Positions 23,934 to 34,470 of a DNA stretch of 64,000 nt are shown here, piece by piece; the stretch's first letter is position 1, and each line of letters opens with the position of its first letter. This stretch comes from Pempheris klunzingeri (taxonomy: Eukaryota > Chordata > Actinopteri > Acropomatiformes > Pempheridae), in contig NC_092027.1 in the NCBI RefSeq assembly GCF_042242105.1, positions 11,813,721 to 11,877,720 on the forward strand, written 5' to 3'. The notes below the pieces were generated by a model, which had not been told where the DNA came from, searched no databases, and saw nothing but the letters and a program-made list of their open reading frames with translations. A program made the position numbers and the translations under genes.

Positions 23934-25460
23934 ATGGGGGACCCAACTTCACGAAGAAATCAGACAAGAAATCGACTTCGAGCTCAACTTCGGAAGAAAA
24001 GGGAATCTTTGGCTGATCAGTTTGACTTCAAGATTTATATAGCCTTCGTTTTCAAAGAAAAGGTTTGTCACTAAATCTTAAACCACACTCATCTCTCATA
24101 CATTGCACACAATTGGTGGTTACTCATTTCTCATTCAAATGTCCTATTCTGACATCTTCCTTACTGTGTGACCCAAGGCAAAACAATGACTTAAAATGTG
24201 TGCGTATCTGGTTTTGTTTTGTCTTCACAGAAGAAGAAGTCTGCACTTTTTGAGGTAGCTGAAGTGGTGCCAGTGATGACCAACAATTATGAAGAAAACA
24301 TCTTACGAGGTGTGCGGGACTCCAGCTACTCTCTCGAGAGCTCGATAGAACTCCTGCAAAAAGATGTTGTGCAACTACACGCCCCCCGATACCAGTCAAT
24401 GCGAAGGGTAAGACGGTGTGCCACCTTACGAGGGCATAGATGGCTCAAAGAAGGTAACGTACAGCTCTGTTTTACACGTATTTCCCTCTCATTCCCTCTC
24501 AATAGGATGTGATAGGCTGCACACAGGAGATGGACTTCATCCTTTGGCCACGCAACGATATTGAGAAGATTGTCTGTCTGCTGTTCTCCAGATGGAAGGG
24601 GGCTGATGATGAACCCTTTAGGCCTGTTCAGGTCAGATTACTCCGGCTGTAAATATTTGAATTTTGTTATTTTGATTCTTATTAGGGCTGCAGCTAAGGA
24701 ATATTTTCATTTTCAACTATGTCTTCAAAATTTTTTGACCAACCAACAACCAGCAATCTCAAAGACCAACAAAACTCAAAGATATACAGTTAATAATGAT
24801 ACAAAACAGAAAAGCAAGAGGCCAGGAGAATAACAAAAGAACCTGCTTAATGGTAAGGCTGTAATCAGTGTTTATATTGTCAGAGAGGTTGTCACAGTCA
24901 GCTGTTGTCTCTCAGTACCATCATCTAAGTTATCTTTTGGCTGATTGTAATGTTTTTGTGCATGTTGTAATAACTTTATTTTCACACTGTAGACATTTTG
25001 CATCACTAAAAATGAATCTAATTAATTGGATACATGTGTCACCCAGCCCTAGACTGGATGGAACAAAATGTACTTCTTGGCTCACTTGTCTGTTATCTGA
25101 TTTTACAGGCCAAGTTTGAATTTCATCATGGAGACTATGAGAAGCAGTGCTTGCATGCTTTGGGTCGTAAAGACAAGGCTGGAATGGTCATGAACAACCC
25201 AACTCAGTCTGTATTTCTCTTCATGAATAGACAGCACTTACAGGTGAGTCCGTCCACCGAAAATATAACGTCACTGATAGCTCGTACGGCCTCCTGTCAC
25301 ACTTTACCACAAATGTTCTCCATCCATTTCGCAGACTCCTAAAACCAAGGCCACAGTTTTCAAGTTGTGCAGCCTTTGCCTGTACTTGCCCCAGGACCAG
25401 CTGACCTGCTGGGGTGTGGGAGACATCGAGGATCACCTCCGCCCATACATGCCTGATTAA
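23934..25460 (+). CDS. c6orf62: C6orf62 orthologue, conserved protein of unknown function
   Basis: Coding exons: 23934-24062, 24231-24407, 24506-24631, 25109-25243 and 25335-25460 (TAA), joined in frame to 230 residues; human C6orf62 has 229. It is nearly collinear with the human protein as recalled: MGDP...[18 protein letters not shown], the Lys run at the exon 1/2 junction (KEK|KKKS), [48 protein letters not shown] and the C-terminal [10 protein letters not shown]. No enzyme motif, signal peptide or membrane segment is apparent. The N-terminus is basic ([11 protein letters not shown]). The start codon has a good Kozak context (ACCATGG). It shares a divergent promoter with gmnn and converges on acot13. 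Molecular function is not established, so none is assigned. Confidence 0.96.
24683..25051. mobile_element. Short interspersed DNA-transposon-like repeat, about 370 bp
   Basis: It starts TAGGGCTGCAGCTAA and ends CACCCAGCCCTA, giving 8-bp terminal inverted repeats (24683-24690 and 25044-25051). The interior (ATTTTCATTTTCAACTAT, TTTTTTGACCAACCAAC) resembles a degenerate copy of the abundant fish repeat that reads GGGCTGCAACTAACGATTAT in consensus. It lies in a c6orf62 intron and has no coding capacity. Family name not assigned. Confidence 0.65.
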
Positions 25461-26907
25461 GGCCGCCTGCTCCACCCAGCCACAGAGGGAAAAGGCCTTC
25501 CCCTCCCTCCTGCCTAAGCCTTCAGAAGCAAATTGATGTACTCATCCTCACCCGTTTCCTTTTAAAAGATTTGAACTTGTGCTTGGATCTCTCCCATTTT
25601 TGTTACCTACTCGTTCTCCCCTCCCTGACCTGAAGCTGATTCAGTTCCCATCCTTCTTTTTTCCTCACACTCCCAATGTTCCTCCTCTTCTCTCTGCCAT
25701 TTTTGGATTGGTTCCCCTGTTTTCTTTATTTTACTCCCTCTTCATTCCCTCCTACTCACTCATCCATTTTTGTTTATTTGAACCTGCACGAACATTGATT
25801 TTGAGTGGTTGGTTGTTCTCTTGGAGCCGCACTGTCAACAGCACCGGTCATTGAAGGAACTCTTTATGTTGCATCAAAACAGGAACAAACAATACACATG
25901 TCTTCACGGTGGTTCTCAGATGGACGTGTTTTTATATCCTTGTTGTCATAAGAAAGGATTGTTAAAGCTTGTTGGTAATGTCAAGGGGGTTTCTAGAACA
26001 ACTTTACACAATCTTTTGACCAAGGACAGGTGTGAATAGGCGTTTCAAACACCTGTATAAGCAAAGATAACAAGATGAACAATATTTGTCAAATCATATG
26101 GTGTAGGTATTGCTTCTTATAAACCGCCTTAGTTTTTTTGCTGGACTTTTAAAAGATGTTTTGGTGTCATTTGCTTTCCTCTGAAACATGCTAGGCAGGC
26201 CTTTGCTGAAATCTTGAGTGACTTGAAAGGCATTGTACACAAAGTTGAGACATGTTGGTTAGACGCTGAAGGTCATTGTCACCGTTCATGCACCATTCAT
26301 TTAAGCTACTGAAATCTGATGTTTTATGTTTTGTTTTATTTGGGATGTGGGTTGGTGAGAAAACTGAAATGGTGACATACTTAATGTTTAACATACCTAA
26401 CAAAAGTTGCTGAAAGCTAACTGATTTTTGTATAATTTGACCTACTAAAATTAAGAATTTGCTGCCATGCTCATCAAATTATAATTGGGTTTTGCAGGCT
26501 TTTTTGTCAAAGAATGTTAAGTACATAGTACATATAATTTTGCTCCTTGTTGATTCAGTGTGTTCATTTGAAAGGGTATAAGGTGTGTTACTTCTGGGTA
26601 TTTTCTGTTGATCCTCCAATCAATCCTGCTGAGCATATCCCAATACAGTGCAAAATCTGAAAGCATAACTCTTGTCTATTTGTTTTATTGCATGTGCATG
26701 AAAAAAGTACCATTGATACAGTAGTTAGGTCACCATTGACTGATCGTACAGCTTGGTTTTTAGCACTGTCACCAACACTGCTGATGCCATTTTTTGTGAC
26801 GACTATTTACAGGCAAAGGTTAATTTAAATCTTCAGCCAGAGTACCATATATAAACAGGACAGTTACATGATATGTGATTTACAGACAGGCACAGAGGGG
26901 AGACGAT
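25461..26907. other. Convergent 3' UTRs of c6orf62 and acot13
   Basis: No coding sequence is seen on either strand. The c6orf62 3' UTR begins at 25461, but no canonical AATAAA is visible on the plus strand before acot13. The acot13 3' UTR runs from 26907 down to its poly(A) signal at 26684. Overlapping 3' ends are possible. Confidence 0.6.
26684..26689 (-). terminator. acot13: Poly(A) signal for acot13
   Basis: AATAAA on the minus strand about 220 nt after the acot13 stop codon. Confidence 0.55.
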
Positions 26908-28186
26908 TCAGCTGCTGCCCAGGTGTTTGGTGTGTCGTCCCTGTGCTATGAGCCTCCCCGTGGCTTTGCTGGTGAGGTCCACAGTGGCAAACGCCAGAGT
27001 CCGTCCTTGCTTCAGAACTTGAGCAGTGATGAGAATGTCCTCTCCCATCTTGGCAGCATTCATGTATCTGTAAGACATTGACATGTGTCCCCAGTCATTT
27101 GTAGTGTATGGAGTTAATCTTCAATCTGGCCTGCTTAACACACTTAAGGTCAAGGTCACTCACAGTGGGAATAAATTGAAATGTATTTTAAGACAAAGCT
27201 GACACCGCACATTATCGTCAGGGTTCCCGTGGTGACGAAAACCTGGATGCTAAGAGACTTGTTTTCCCAGGCCTGAAATCAGAGCTGTAGGTACCATTGA
27301 GGAGACTGAGATCTGTATTTTTTCTGGGGCTGAGAGGTTTTAGGAAAACAGAATGTGTTAAGATTTGACTCCTAAAATTTACAAGTTTTTTTATGCAGAT
27401 ATTTCTAAAATCTGCAGCCATGCCTGAAATGCATTGGAATGCTATTAAGTTTCATGAAACCTTGATAAATCATAATGATACTAGATTTATGCACGTTTTA
27501 AACCTAAAATCCTATTTACAAGAGAAATTTGGAGAAAATACATCAAAAGATGAGCAAAAGTGGTTGATGTAAGTCTCATGTTTATGTTTTAGCTGTGAAA
27601 GTTAATTCCACACATCTCACAAAATAGGACCCTAGATATGAAGTTATGAACCTTACAACCAAAGCAGTCTGAGGTCACATTTGTGCATTTGAAGGCTCAA
27701 ATGTTCATTTTAATCTCACAAATTAAACAACAGGTGATGCCAAGGTTTTGGGAGATCGGTGGGGAATAAATCTGATCTTGTTATGGTGAACGCTGTTCAC
27801 TGACTCACGTTATGTTCATGTCCACGCTGACTCCCGGTGCTCCCCTCTCACTGTTCATTATAGCCATGGTGGAGATGTCAACCCGCCGTGTAGCGTCCCT
27901 CCACGGTTGGTGTGCTCCTCTTCTACCCGCATCCCACACACCACCTTACCTGGAGTGGCAGACAGAAGGTCCACCTGGAGAAAACATACAGCTATCACTG
28001 ACAGTGTATCATTACAGACGATAACCAGCACGGCTGGTGTTAAAGTTACTGAGGACCGCTCACAGTTACAAACACACAAACGATTGTGATGATTGTCTTT
28101 ACCTTGGTCAGGACTCTGTCGAAGCCCGGATTATCTACCATTGCTCTCATTATTTGTTTTAACGTATTTAAAGACAGCGAAGCCAT
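26908..28186 (-). CDS. acot13: Acyl-CoA thioesterase 13 (THEM2), reading frame broken in exon 2
   Basis: Exons (minus strand): 28186-28103 (28 codons, starts MASLSLNTLKQIMRAMV), 27974-27809 and 27067-26908 (stop TGA). Splice sites are canonical. Exon 3 is intact, from YMNAAKMGEDILITAQVL to GRHTKHLGSS. ACOT13 is a hotdog-fold thioesterase that hydrolyses long-chain acyl-CoA in cytosol and mitochondria (family knowledge). Exon 2 reads VDLLSATPGKVVCGMRVEEE through GTLHGGL, then loses frame near 27865-27870. It is 166 nt, where the recalled human exon is about 185. The missing 19 nt would code roughly ATLVD plus one residue, including the catalytic Asp (Asp65 in human). Read literally, translation stops after 66 residues. 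Downstream, ISTMAIMNSERGAPGVSVDM continues in another frame. Either a real loss-of-function allele or an assembly error; the otherwise clean gene argues against an old pseudogene. Confidence 0.88.
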
Positions 28187-28575
28187 TTTTGACGCTAATA
28201 AATTTGGCCAATGTCAAAGTTCTGTTTACTTCGCACCGGAAGTTATTGCGTTCTATAAATCGTCCGGGCGGAACTTAAAGCTAAAGCTAACCTAGCTAAG
28301 TTGCGTTTCGACAAGGTCCGTAGTTCAGCAAGCAAACAGCCCCGCGATGATAACAAAGTGTAATATGTGGTGGTGTTCACTACTAACCCAGAGTTGTTCG
28401 CTTTTAATGCTAAAGCTGTTTTCTGCGCCGGGAATTGTTGTAACTAGCAACTTCACCCGGAAGACTTTCATTGATACACGTGGCTGAACTTGTCGGGAAA
28501 ATGTAACACGGAGTAATAATTGCATTCAACTCTGCTTTTCGTGTAAGTTAAGTAACTAGTGGCTCGAAAAGAAAG
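28187..28575. promoter_or_regulatory. Divergent promoter between acot13 and tdp2
   Basis: Only 389 nt separate the two start codons. Two ETS-type motifs are visible, ACCGGAAGT at 28235-28243 and CCCGGAAG at 28456-28463, as well as a CCAAT-like GGCCAAT near 28206. CpG dinucleotides are frequent and no TATA box is obvious. Paired ETS sites are typical of bidirectional housekeeping promoters. Confidence 0.75.
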
Positions 28576-30470
28576 ATGGCGTCTTCTTCAGACTCGGACA
28601 AACCCTCAGTTTCCACTGTTGAAGAAAGCAGAACTCGCCTCTGCGATGAGTTTGCTGCGATAACGGGAAGTGACAGCGCGGTGGCTCAGTGCTACCTGGC
28701 TGAAAATGAATGGGAAATGGAGGTACAGTAGCTACACTTACTAACGTGAAGGCCTCTCAGGTGTCACCTTACCCAGCTAGGTGTCTGAGGCAGCTAGATA
28801 AAGATTAGCTACAGCCGGTGAACAGTAGTGGTTTTACTTTAAGTTTGTTTCACAGATTAGGCCTCTAATGCTAATAAATGTTGAAAATCTTCAGGCAGTT
28901 GGCCGTGAATCACCTGACCCATCACTTGCCTTTCAGAGAGCCTTGAACTCCTTCTTTGAGGCTGATATGGAGAGATTATTTGAAGCAGAAGATCTTCCAG
29001 AGAGGGAGACCAGCCCCAAACCAAAGAGGCAGAAAGTAAAGGAAAAGCCAGACGGGGACTGGTAAGTTTACTGCCATTAACATTAGTGCAAGTGACGAGA
29101 TTGACCCATCCTGCCCCTTTTTGTTATGGATTCATTAATTAACAGTCCTTGAATTTTTTTCCAGTATAGATTTGACTGAAGACAGTCCAGCCTCTACACA
29201 CAAACTCTCAGAGGAAGATGACAAGAAGCTTTCACTCATCTCCTGGAACTTGGATGGACTTGATACAGACAACCTACCAGAGCGAGCCAGAGGCCTGTGC
29301 TCCTACTTAGTCTTGTAAGCTTGTGTTAATGCACTCTTCGTTGCCATCACTTGATATTTTATTTGTGGGGTCAGTCCTTAACTCAGAAGTCTCTGCTACA
29401 CAATGTGGAGGTCACAAATTGGACAGTCTCACCAGCTTATTATACAGAGGGAAGGCAGATAGTATTTGAAAAGTGAATCTTGTCTTCATGTAGATACACT
29501 CCTGACGTGGTGTTCCTACAGGAGCTCATTCCATCTTATGTCCTGTACTTGAAGAAACGGGCCGTCAGCTACCTAATCATTGAAGGTACGATATGTTCAG
29601 TAGGCCTTTATCACAAAATACTGTGGCCAAGCTCAACAGTTCAAACTATCTCTCCTCTTGCATTGTGCTGACCAGGTGGTGAAGAAGGTTACTTCACAGG
29701 GATGATGCTGAAGAAGTCGAGAATTGGATTCATGGAGAGTGAGATCGTAGCCTACCCCACCACTCAAATGATGAGGAATCTACTTGTAGCTCAGGTTCGT
29801 GCACAGATAGTTGTCCAAATACTCCATCTCATGTGCTTAAGTTCTGCTCATTTTAGCTGATACAAAGGATTTTTTTGTCTTTGAAATCAGGTGAATTTCA
29901 AAGGCCAGAAGCTGTGTCTCATGACGTCTCACCTTGAGAGCTGTAAAGGCCACGCGGAGGAACGGATGAAACAGCTGCGAGTGGTGATGCAGAAGATTAG
30001 TGTGGCGCCTGACGATGTCACCGTCCTGTTTGGAGGGGACACAAACCTGAGAGACACTGAGGTCAGTTATTTGATGTGTGATGGCTCAAAAGCCCAAATA
30101 ACATCTGCGACAACAACATGTTTATGCTGACATTTTTGGTTATCAGCTTTCCCGTTTAGTAATTATTGTACTGGGCTCCATATCTCAGGTGGCGAAGGTG
30201 GGTCTGCCCCGCAGTGTCTGCGATGTGTGGGAGCGACTAGGAAAGCAGGAGCACTGCCGCTACACATGGGACACCAAAGCCAACAACAACAAGACTGTCC
30301 CGTACATCTCTCGCTGCCGCTTCGACCGGGTCTACTTCCGGCCGGCTACCAAGGACGGCGTCCCATGCCTAGCTCCTGACCACTTCGCCCTAGTGGGGCT
30401 GGAGAAGCTGGACTGTGGACGTTTCACTAGTGATCACTGGGGGATCTACTGTAGCTTCTCAGCTAGGTAG
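28576..30470 (+). CDS. tdp2: Tyrosyl-DNA phosphodiesterase 2
   Basis: Coding exons: 28576-28722, 28895-29061, 29165-29314, 29494-29585, 29676-29794, 29891-30061 and 30189-30470 (TAG). They join in frame to 375 residues (human 362). TDP2 cleaves the 5'-phosphotyrosyl bond that links stalled topoisomerase II to DNA. The N-terminus (about 15-60) looks like the UBA domain. A linker with the basic cluster PKPKRQKVKEK follows, then an endonuclease/exonuclease/phosphatase domain from about 125. The Mg-dependent catalytic set is present: N133 (SWNLDGLD), E165 (VFLQE), D275 (GGDTNLRD) and H365 (SDHWG), each offset by 13-14 from the human residues. The start is the first ATG in frame, just after the divergent promoter shared with acot13. 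Teleosts can have two tdp2 copies, so no a/b suffix is given. Confidence 0.96.
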
Positions 30471-30553
30471 ATATGCACAAAACAACCTGAAACATGCCAG
30501 TTAAATCTTGTCTTTTAGAGCAGCTTGTCTAGGTTGTGTTTTGTGTTTTACAG

Positions 30554-30614
30554 TCCAGGTGCAGAACTTCTCAGTGCTGAGCTCAGCAAGTTGAGACTGA
30601 AAGATTTTGATTGA
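30554..30614 (+). other. tdp2: Possible alternative last coding exon of tdp2
   Basis: A donor-like GCTAG|GTAGAT lies 4 nt before the tdp2 stop codon, and a strong acceptor (TTGTGTTTTACAG) ends at 30553. Splicing this 87-nt intron would stay in frame and add about 20 codons (SPGAELLSAELSKLRLKDFD) before a TGA at 30612-30614. The resulting protein would be about 394 residues. Human TDP2 ends shortly after the same SDHWG motif, so the unspliced form is the more likely main product. Confidence 0.35.
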
Positions 30615-30681
30615 TCTTGGAAAGTTATGAGATCATTCAGTCAACATTTTATAGTTGATTCCAGATACTCTGTATATAAAC

Positions 30682-30687
30682 AATAAA
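30682..30687 (+). terminator. tdp2: Poly(A) signal for tdp2
   Basis: Canonical AATAAA about 210 nt after the tdp2 stop codon. Confidence 0.7.
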
Positions 30688-30699
30688 GTCAACTCATAT

Positions 30700-33600
30700 G
30701 AAAATGAATGCGACAACTAAACTACACTGTAGTCTAGAATATTTTACTCTGTAGTATGGGAAAGCTGGGCAGCACCAGGTGTGTGCAATATTGGCATCTG
30801 GCCACTAGAGAGCACTACAGAGTTGAATTCCAATTGTTGAAAAAGGTGATTTTCTGATGACAGTCCATTTATAGTAAAAAGAAATTAAATGCAATCAGTC
30901 TGAATGGTGACTACATAGAGCTCAATGTGAACCACTGCATCATTGTAATTTAAGTCCGTAAACTAACCCTAACACCACAACTGTGTACAAATAAGAATAA
31001 AAACACACATCAGGCTGAATTTGGAGCTGATTCAGCCCATTTCTGTTCTCTCTTCATAAGTTCTTAATACTACATTATATTTTCAATGGGGAAAAGTTTC
31101 AACCTAGTTGTAATAAACTGGAACTTAACTGCGTTTCTGTATTTTTTGGTACATCAGTCATTGCATGTTAAGCTTTGCCCTGTCGATCACAGTTATCGCA
31201 GGGCCACTTTATTGGGATATAACCAAATTTCCAGGTGGAAACTGCCCAAATTAACTATTTACCAGCCTAATTAAGTAAAAAGACGCCCTAAGCAATCTGG
31301 TAACACTACTTACAATGTAAAAAATCCATAAAACTGAATGAGCAGATGTAGGATTATGTAAATTAATGGGAGAAATGTGTGTGGTATTTGTAGTGATGAT
31401 GCATGTGCACATGTGTGATTGTGTACTGTCCATGAATGTGTGAGTATGATAATGTGTGTCTGTTTCACAGAAGAACAGAGCATTTTGAATTGTAATATCA
31501 GGAGAAGAACAAGTGTAATAATATGATGTCCTTACGTGTATCAGTGAGCCACCACACAACCGTCACAGGGCCTAAAAACCAGCAAAGCTAAATGGAGTGC
31601 AGCCCGTATTCATATGATGACATGTGATTTCCTGCCATGTCACGTAAAATGTCTGTTGTGACAAAGGCCTATCTAGAATTATAGTGTATATAGTTAATCA
31701 ATAGCAGGATTAGGTAGTAACAGATTACATGTAATCAGATTACAAAAAATAAGCAACTAATTAGACCAGATTACATTTGAATAGTAGTTGTACGTAGTTG
31801 CATAGTCAAGGATTTCTTGATTACGTTTTTGATTACATCTTTGAAATTTGGAAAACAAATTGTATAATCTGGTTCCTGGTTACACATAATTTGTGTTCAG
31901 CAACTGACTACATTTCAAAGTACTCTGACCCAACTCCGTTTAATGGCACTTATATTCCACATTCGGCCTGACTACTAGCCCAAACCAGATGTAACCTCCT
32001 CCTCCTCTGGCAGCACACTGTCAAGATGTCTCCCTCACCTCTTCCTGTAATGCACCCTTCAAATCTGAGAGTGTGTTTTCATGTTTGCTTGGTGAGCAGA
32101 CAGCCCAGTTTTTACAACACTGACCTTAGGAGAGGACACAGATGTGACTCTTCCCTGGGAGCAGGCGTCATCAGAATAGGCCTCCCTCTCTTGTTTGTCC
32201 TCCGCTCACTGGTTCCTAATTAGCAAGGACAAATGAACTGAGTCTGTCCAGCTCTGATGAGTTCACCTGAAGCTAATTCAAAATGTAACCCACAGTGCCA
32301 CATTTCTTTCTGCATGCTTTGCTGATTGGATAAAACATATTAAGAACGGAAGCTTTTGAAAAATCCCATGTTTATATGCACCGGCAAATAATCCAGATTT
32401 GGTTGGTAGTTTGCAGTTTATACATTACATTTCCCTAAAGCTGTCTTCAGATTTCTGTTGTTCCACTGATTGTCCAAAACAAAGATTTTCTATTTACTCT
32501 CACATCCAATTAAAAAATGAAGCAAATATTACATTTAGGAAGCTGGAAACGTTTTTTTTTTAAACTAATTTTTACTAATTATATTAATTTAAAAGATAAC
32601 TTTTTTGATAATCGAATAACTGTTCCAATCTTAGTTTTTAAAAATTGAGTTAAAGTGGTGTACATTTAGTGTTGATAGTCCATAATATTGTAAAACAGAT
32701 TTGGGGTCAGCATTAACGACTGACATGGAAAAATAACTGATGGGGAGAGAGAAATAAAACGTTTGTCAGACAAACTGTTTCCCTTGGTCCTCCAGAAGTG
32801 AAATATTTTGCCCTATTTGTGTAGTGAGCAGTTTCTGTCTACAGCTCGGAGGAGGAGAACAGCAGCAGGTACAGATGGAGGCAACAGCTGTCTGGGCCAA
32901 GAAAGTGGTCATGTGATCCGTCCCTCTGCTTTGACCTGGATCCCTCTGCCAGAGGCCTATCAACGTTTCCCTCCTCCACAAATCCATAGACATCCACATC
33001 GTAAGTTTCCCTCTGGAAGGCTGCGTGGGCGTATTCCAAGATCATGTCACTCCCCTTGTTTTTCTCTTTTTCTGTCATTATTTCACTCTGAGATGTGTTT
33101 TTCAAGCACCAGCAGCCTCACAGATGTATTTTTGGAGTTTTCCTCCAACAGCGTGGCCCTCAGTGAGAACTAGGGCTTTCATTTGAGGCCCGTCAAAATG
33201 AATGTTCTTGGTTTTGCGTGGACGTATCTATGTGCTGGCGGGGAGCCTCTGGGATGAGGTTTGTCCTTTGAGGCGGGGTTGGATGATGATGGATCGGACA
33301 CAGATCTGACCCGAGCCCAGAAGAGATCGGCGGGTTGTGTGAAGAGCAGAAACTGTGCTGCAGCTCCTGCAGACAGCTGCAGCGATAAAATGCAAGAGGA
33401 GCCTGGTCTGTTACTGTCTGATTGATAGACTGTGGCTGGGTTTTTGTGTTTTATGTTGTGTTTGGAGTGTGAGCAGATGGCTGTGGGCAACCTTTCCTCT
33501 GTGTGTGAGTGCAGAGTCTATCTGGACCGTATCTGTCTGACACTGTCCACACAAGCACCCACCTCCCCCCTTACAGATAGCTTGTCACAGTCAAGGCAAG

Positions 33601-34470
33601 GGCAAGCGTAAGTGGCGCTCCACTCAATATCACCACCGCCACATCCATCACTACTTCACTTCAAAATCGCTGTGACAAACAGCCCCAGAAGCCAGCATTA
33701 TTTCTGGCCGTACAGGGCCGCTGCTGCTGCTGCTGCTTTTGCTGCATATTTGAGGACTGACAGTTATTTAGAGGTTTGCAAGATAAGGGGAAACCTTCTG
33801 CAAAGGAAAATGTTCCCCTTCCATCACTCTCAAAGGGATGGGGATGAAGCCAGGTAATATTGCGGATTCATGGTAAGATTTGGGGGGGGGTTATGAGGTG
33901 GGGAAAAGGATTTTATGAAATGTGCAGCAGCTCAACAAAGATAGAAAGTTTATCTGCAGTAGAAGCTTTTCACAAAAATGTGTTGACTTTCCCACTGATA
34001 ACACTTCAGGCAGCATTTTCCATCTTAAAAAACATGATTGACAGAACGTTTAGTAAAAGCAAATAAGGACAGAGGTCCAGAGTGTCCTGAGCAGTAAATT
34101 AGCAAACAGAGGTGTGGGCTACACGTTTCTTAAATTAAAGAAACGCAGTTTTATTAGTGAGCGTTAGATGTGTCGGTATGTGGATGTTGCTTCCATTTTG
34201 CAGAGCCATGCTAACCAATTCCTCATTTCCAGTGTGCTAACAGGCTGCTGGCTGTAGCCTTATATTTAACATACAGACATGGATGTGGTATCTTCTCATC
34301 TAACTCTATGCCTGAAAGTGAAAGTGTATTTAACAAAATTACTTGGTTTTCAATACTTGAATTTGGTTTAAAAATAGAAATAGAATGATATGGTTTTCAT
34401 AAAAGTTAAAGTTGAAATATATCTAATAAAAAGTAAGTAAACAGAAAATTTTGTAACAAAGTCAAACAGG
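30700..34470. other. Intergenic spacer at junction of the two synteny blocks
   Basis: No supportable gene is seen on either strand. ORFs of up to 121 codons around 32808-33490 overlap on opposite strands and have no recognisable motifs. A repeat-like segment at 31712-31945 is listed separately. The GC content rises modestly at 32850-33550, without a promoter-like cluster. Confidence 0.55.
31712..31945. repeat. Interspersed repeat fragment (TAATC/GATTA-rich)
   Basis: The segment repeats the phrase AGATTACATGTAATCAGATTAC and related units, and ends in ACTCTGACCCAACTCC. This resembles a common fish repeat recalled as carrying GTAATCAGATTAC. Boundaries and family are uncertain. Confidence 0.45.

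Noticed and set aside
32808-33490. Overlapping ORFs of 88-121 codons in the synteny-junction spacer
   Set aside because: Opposite-strand overlap, no motifs, no splice-compatible neighbours.
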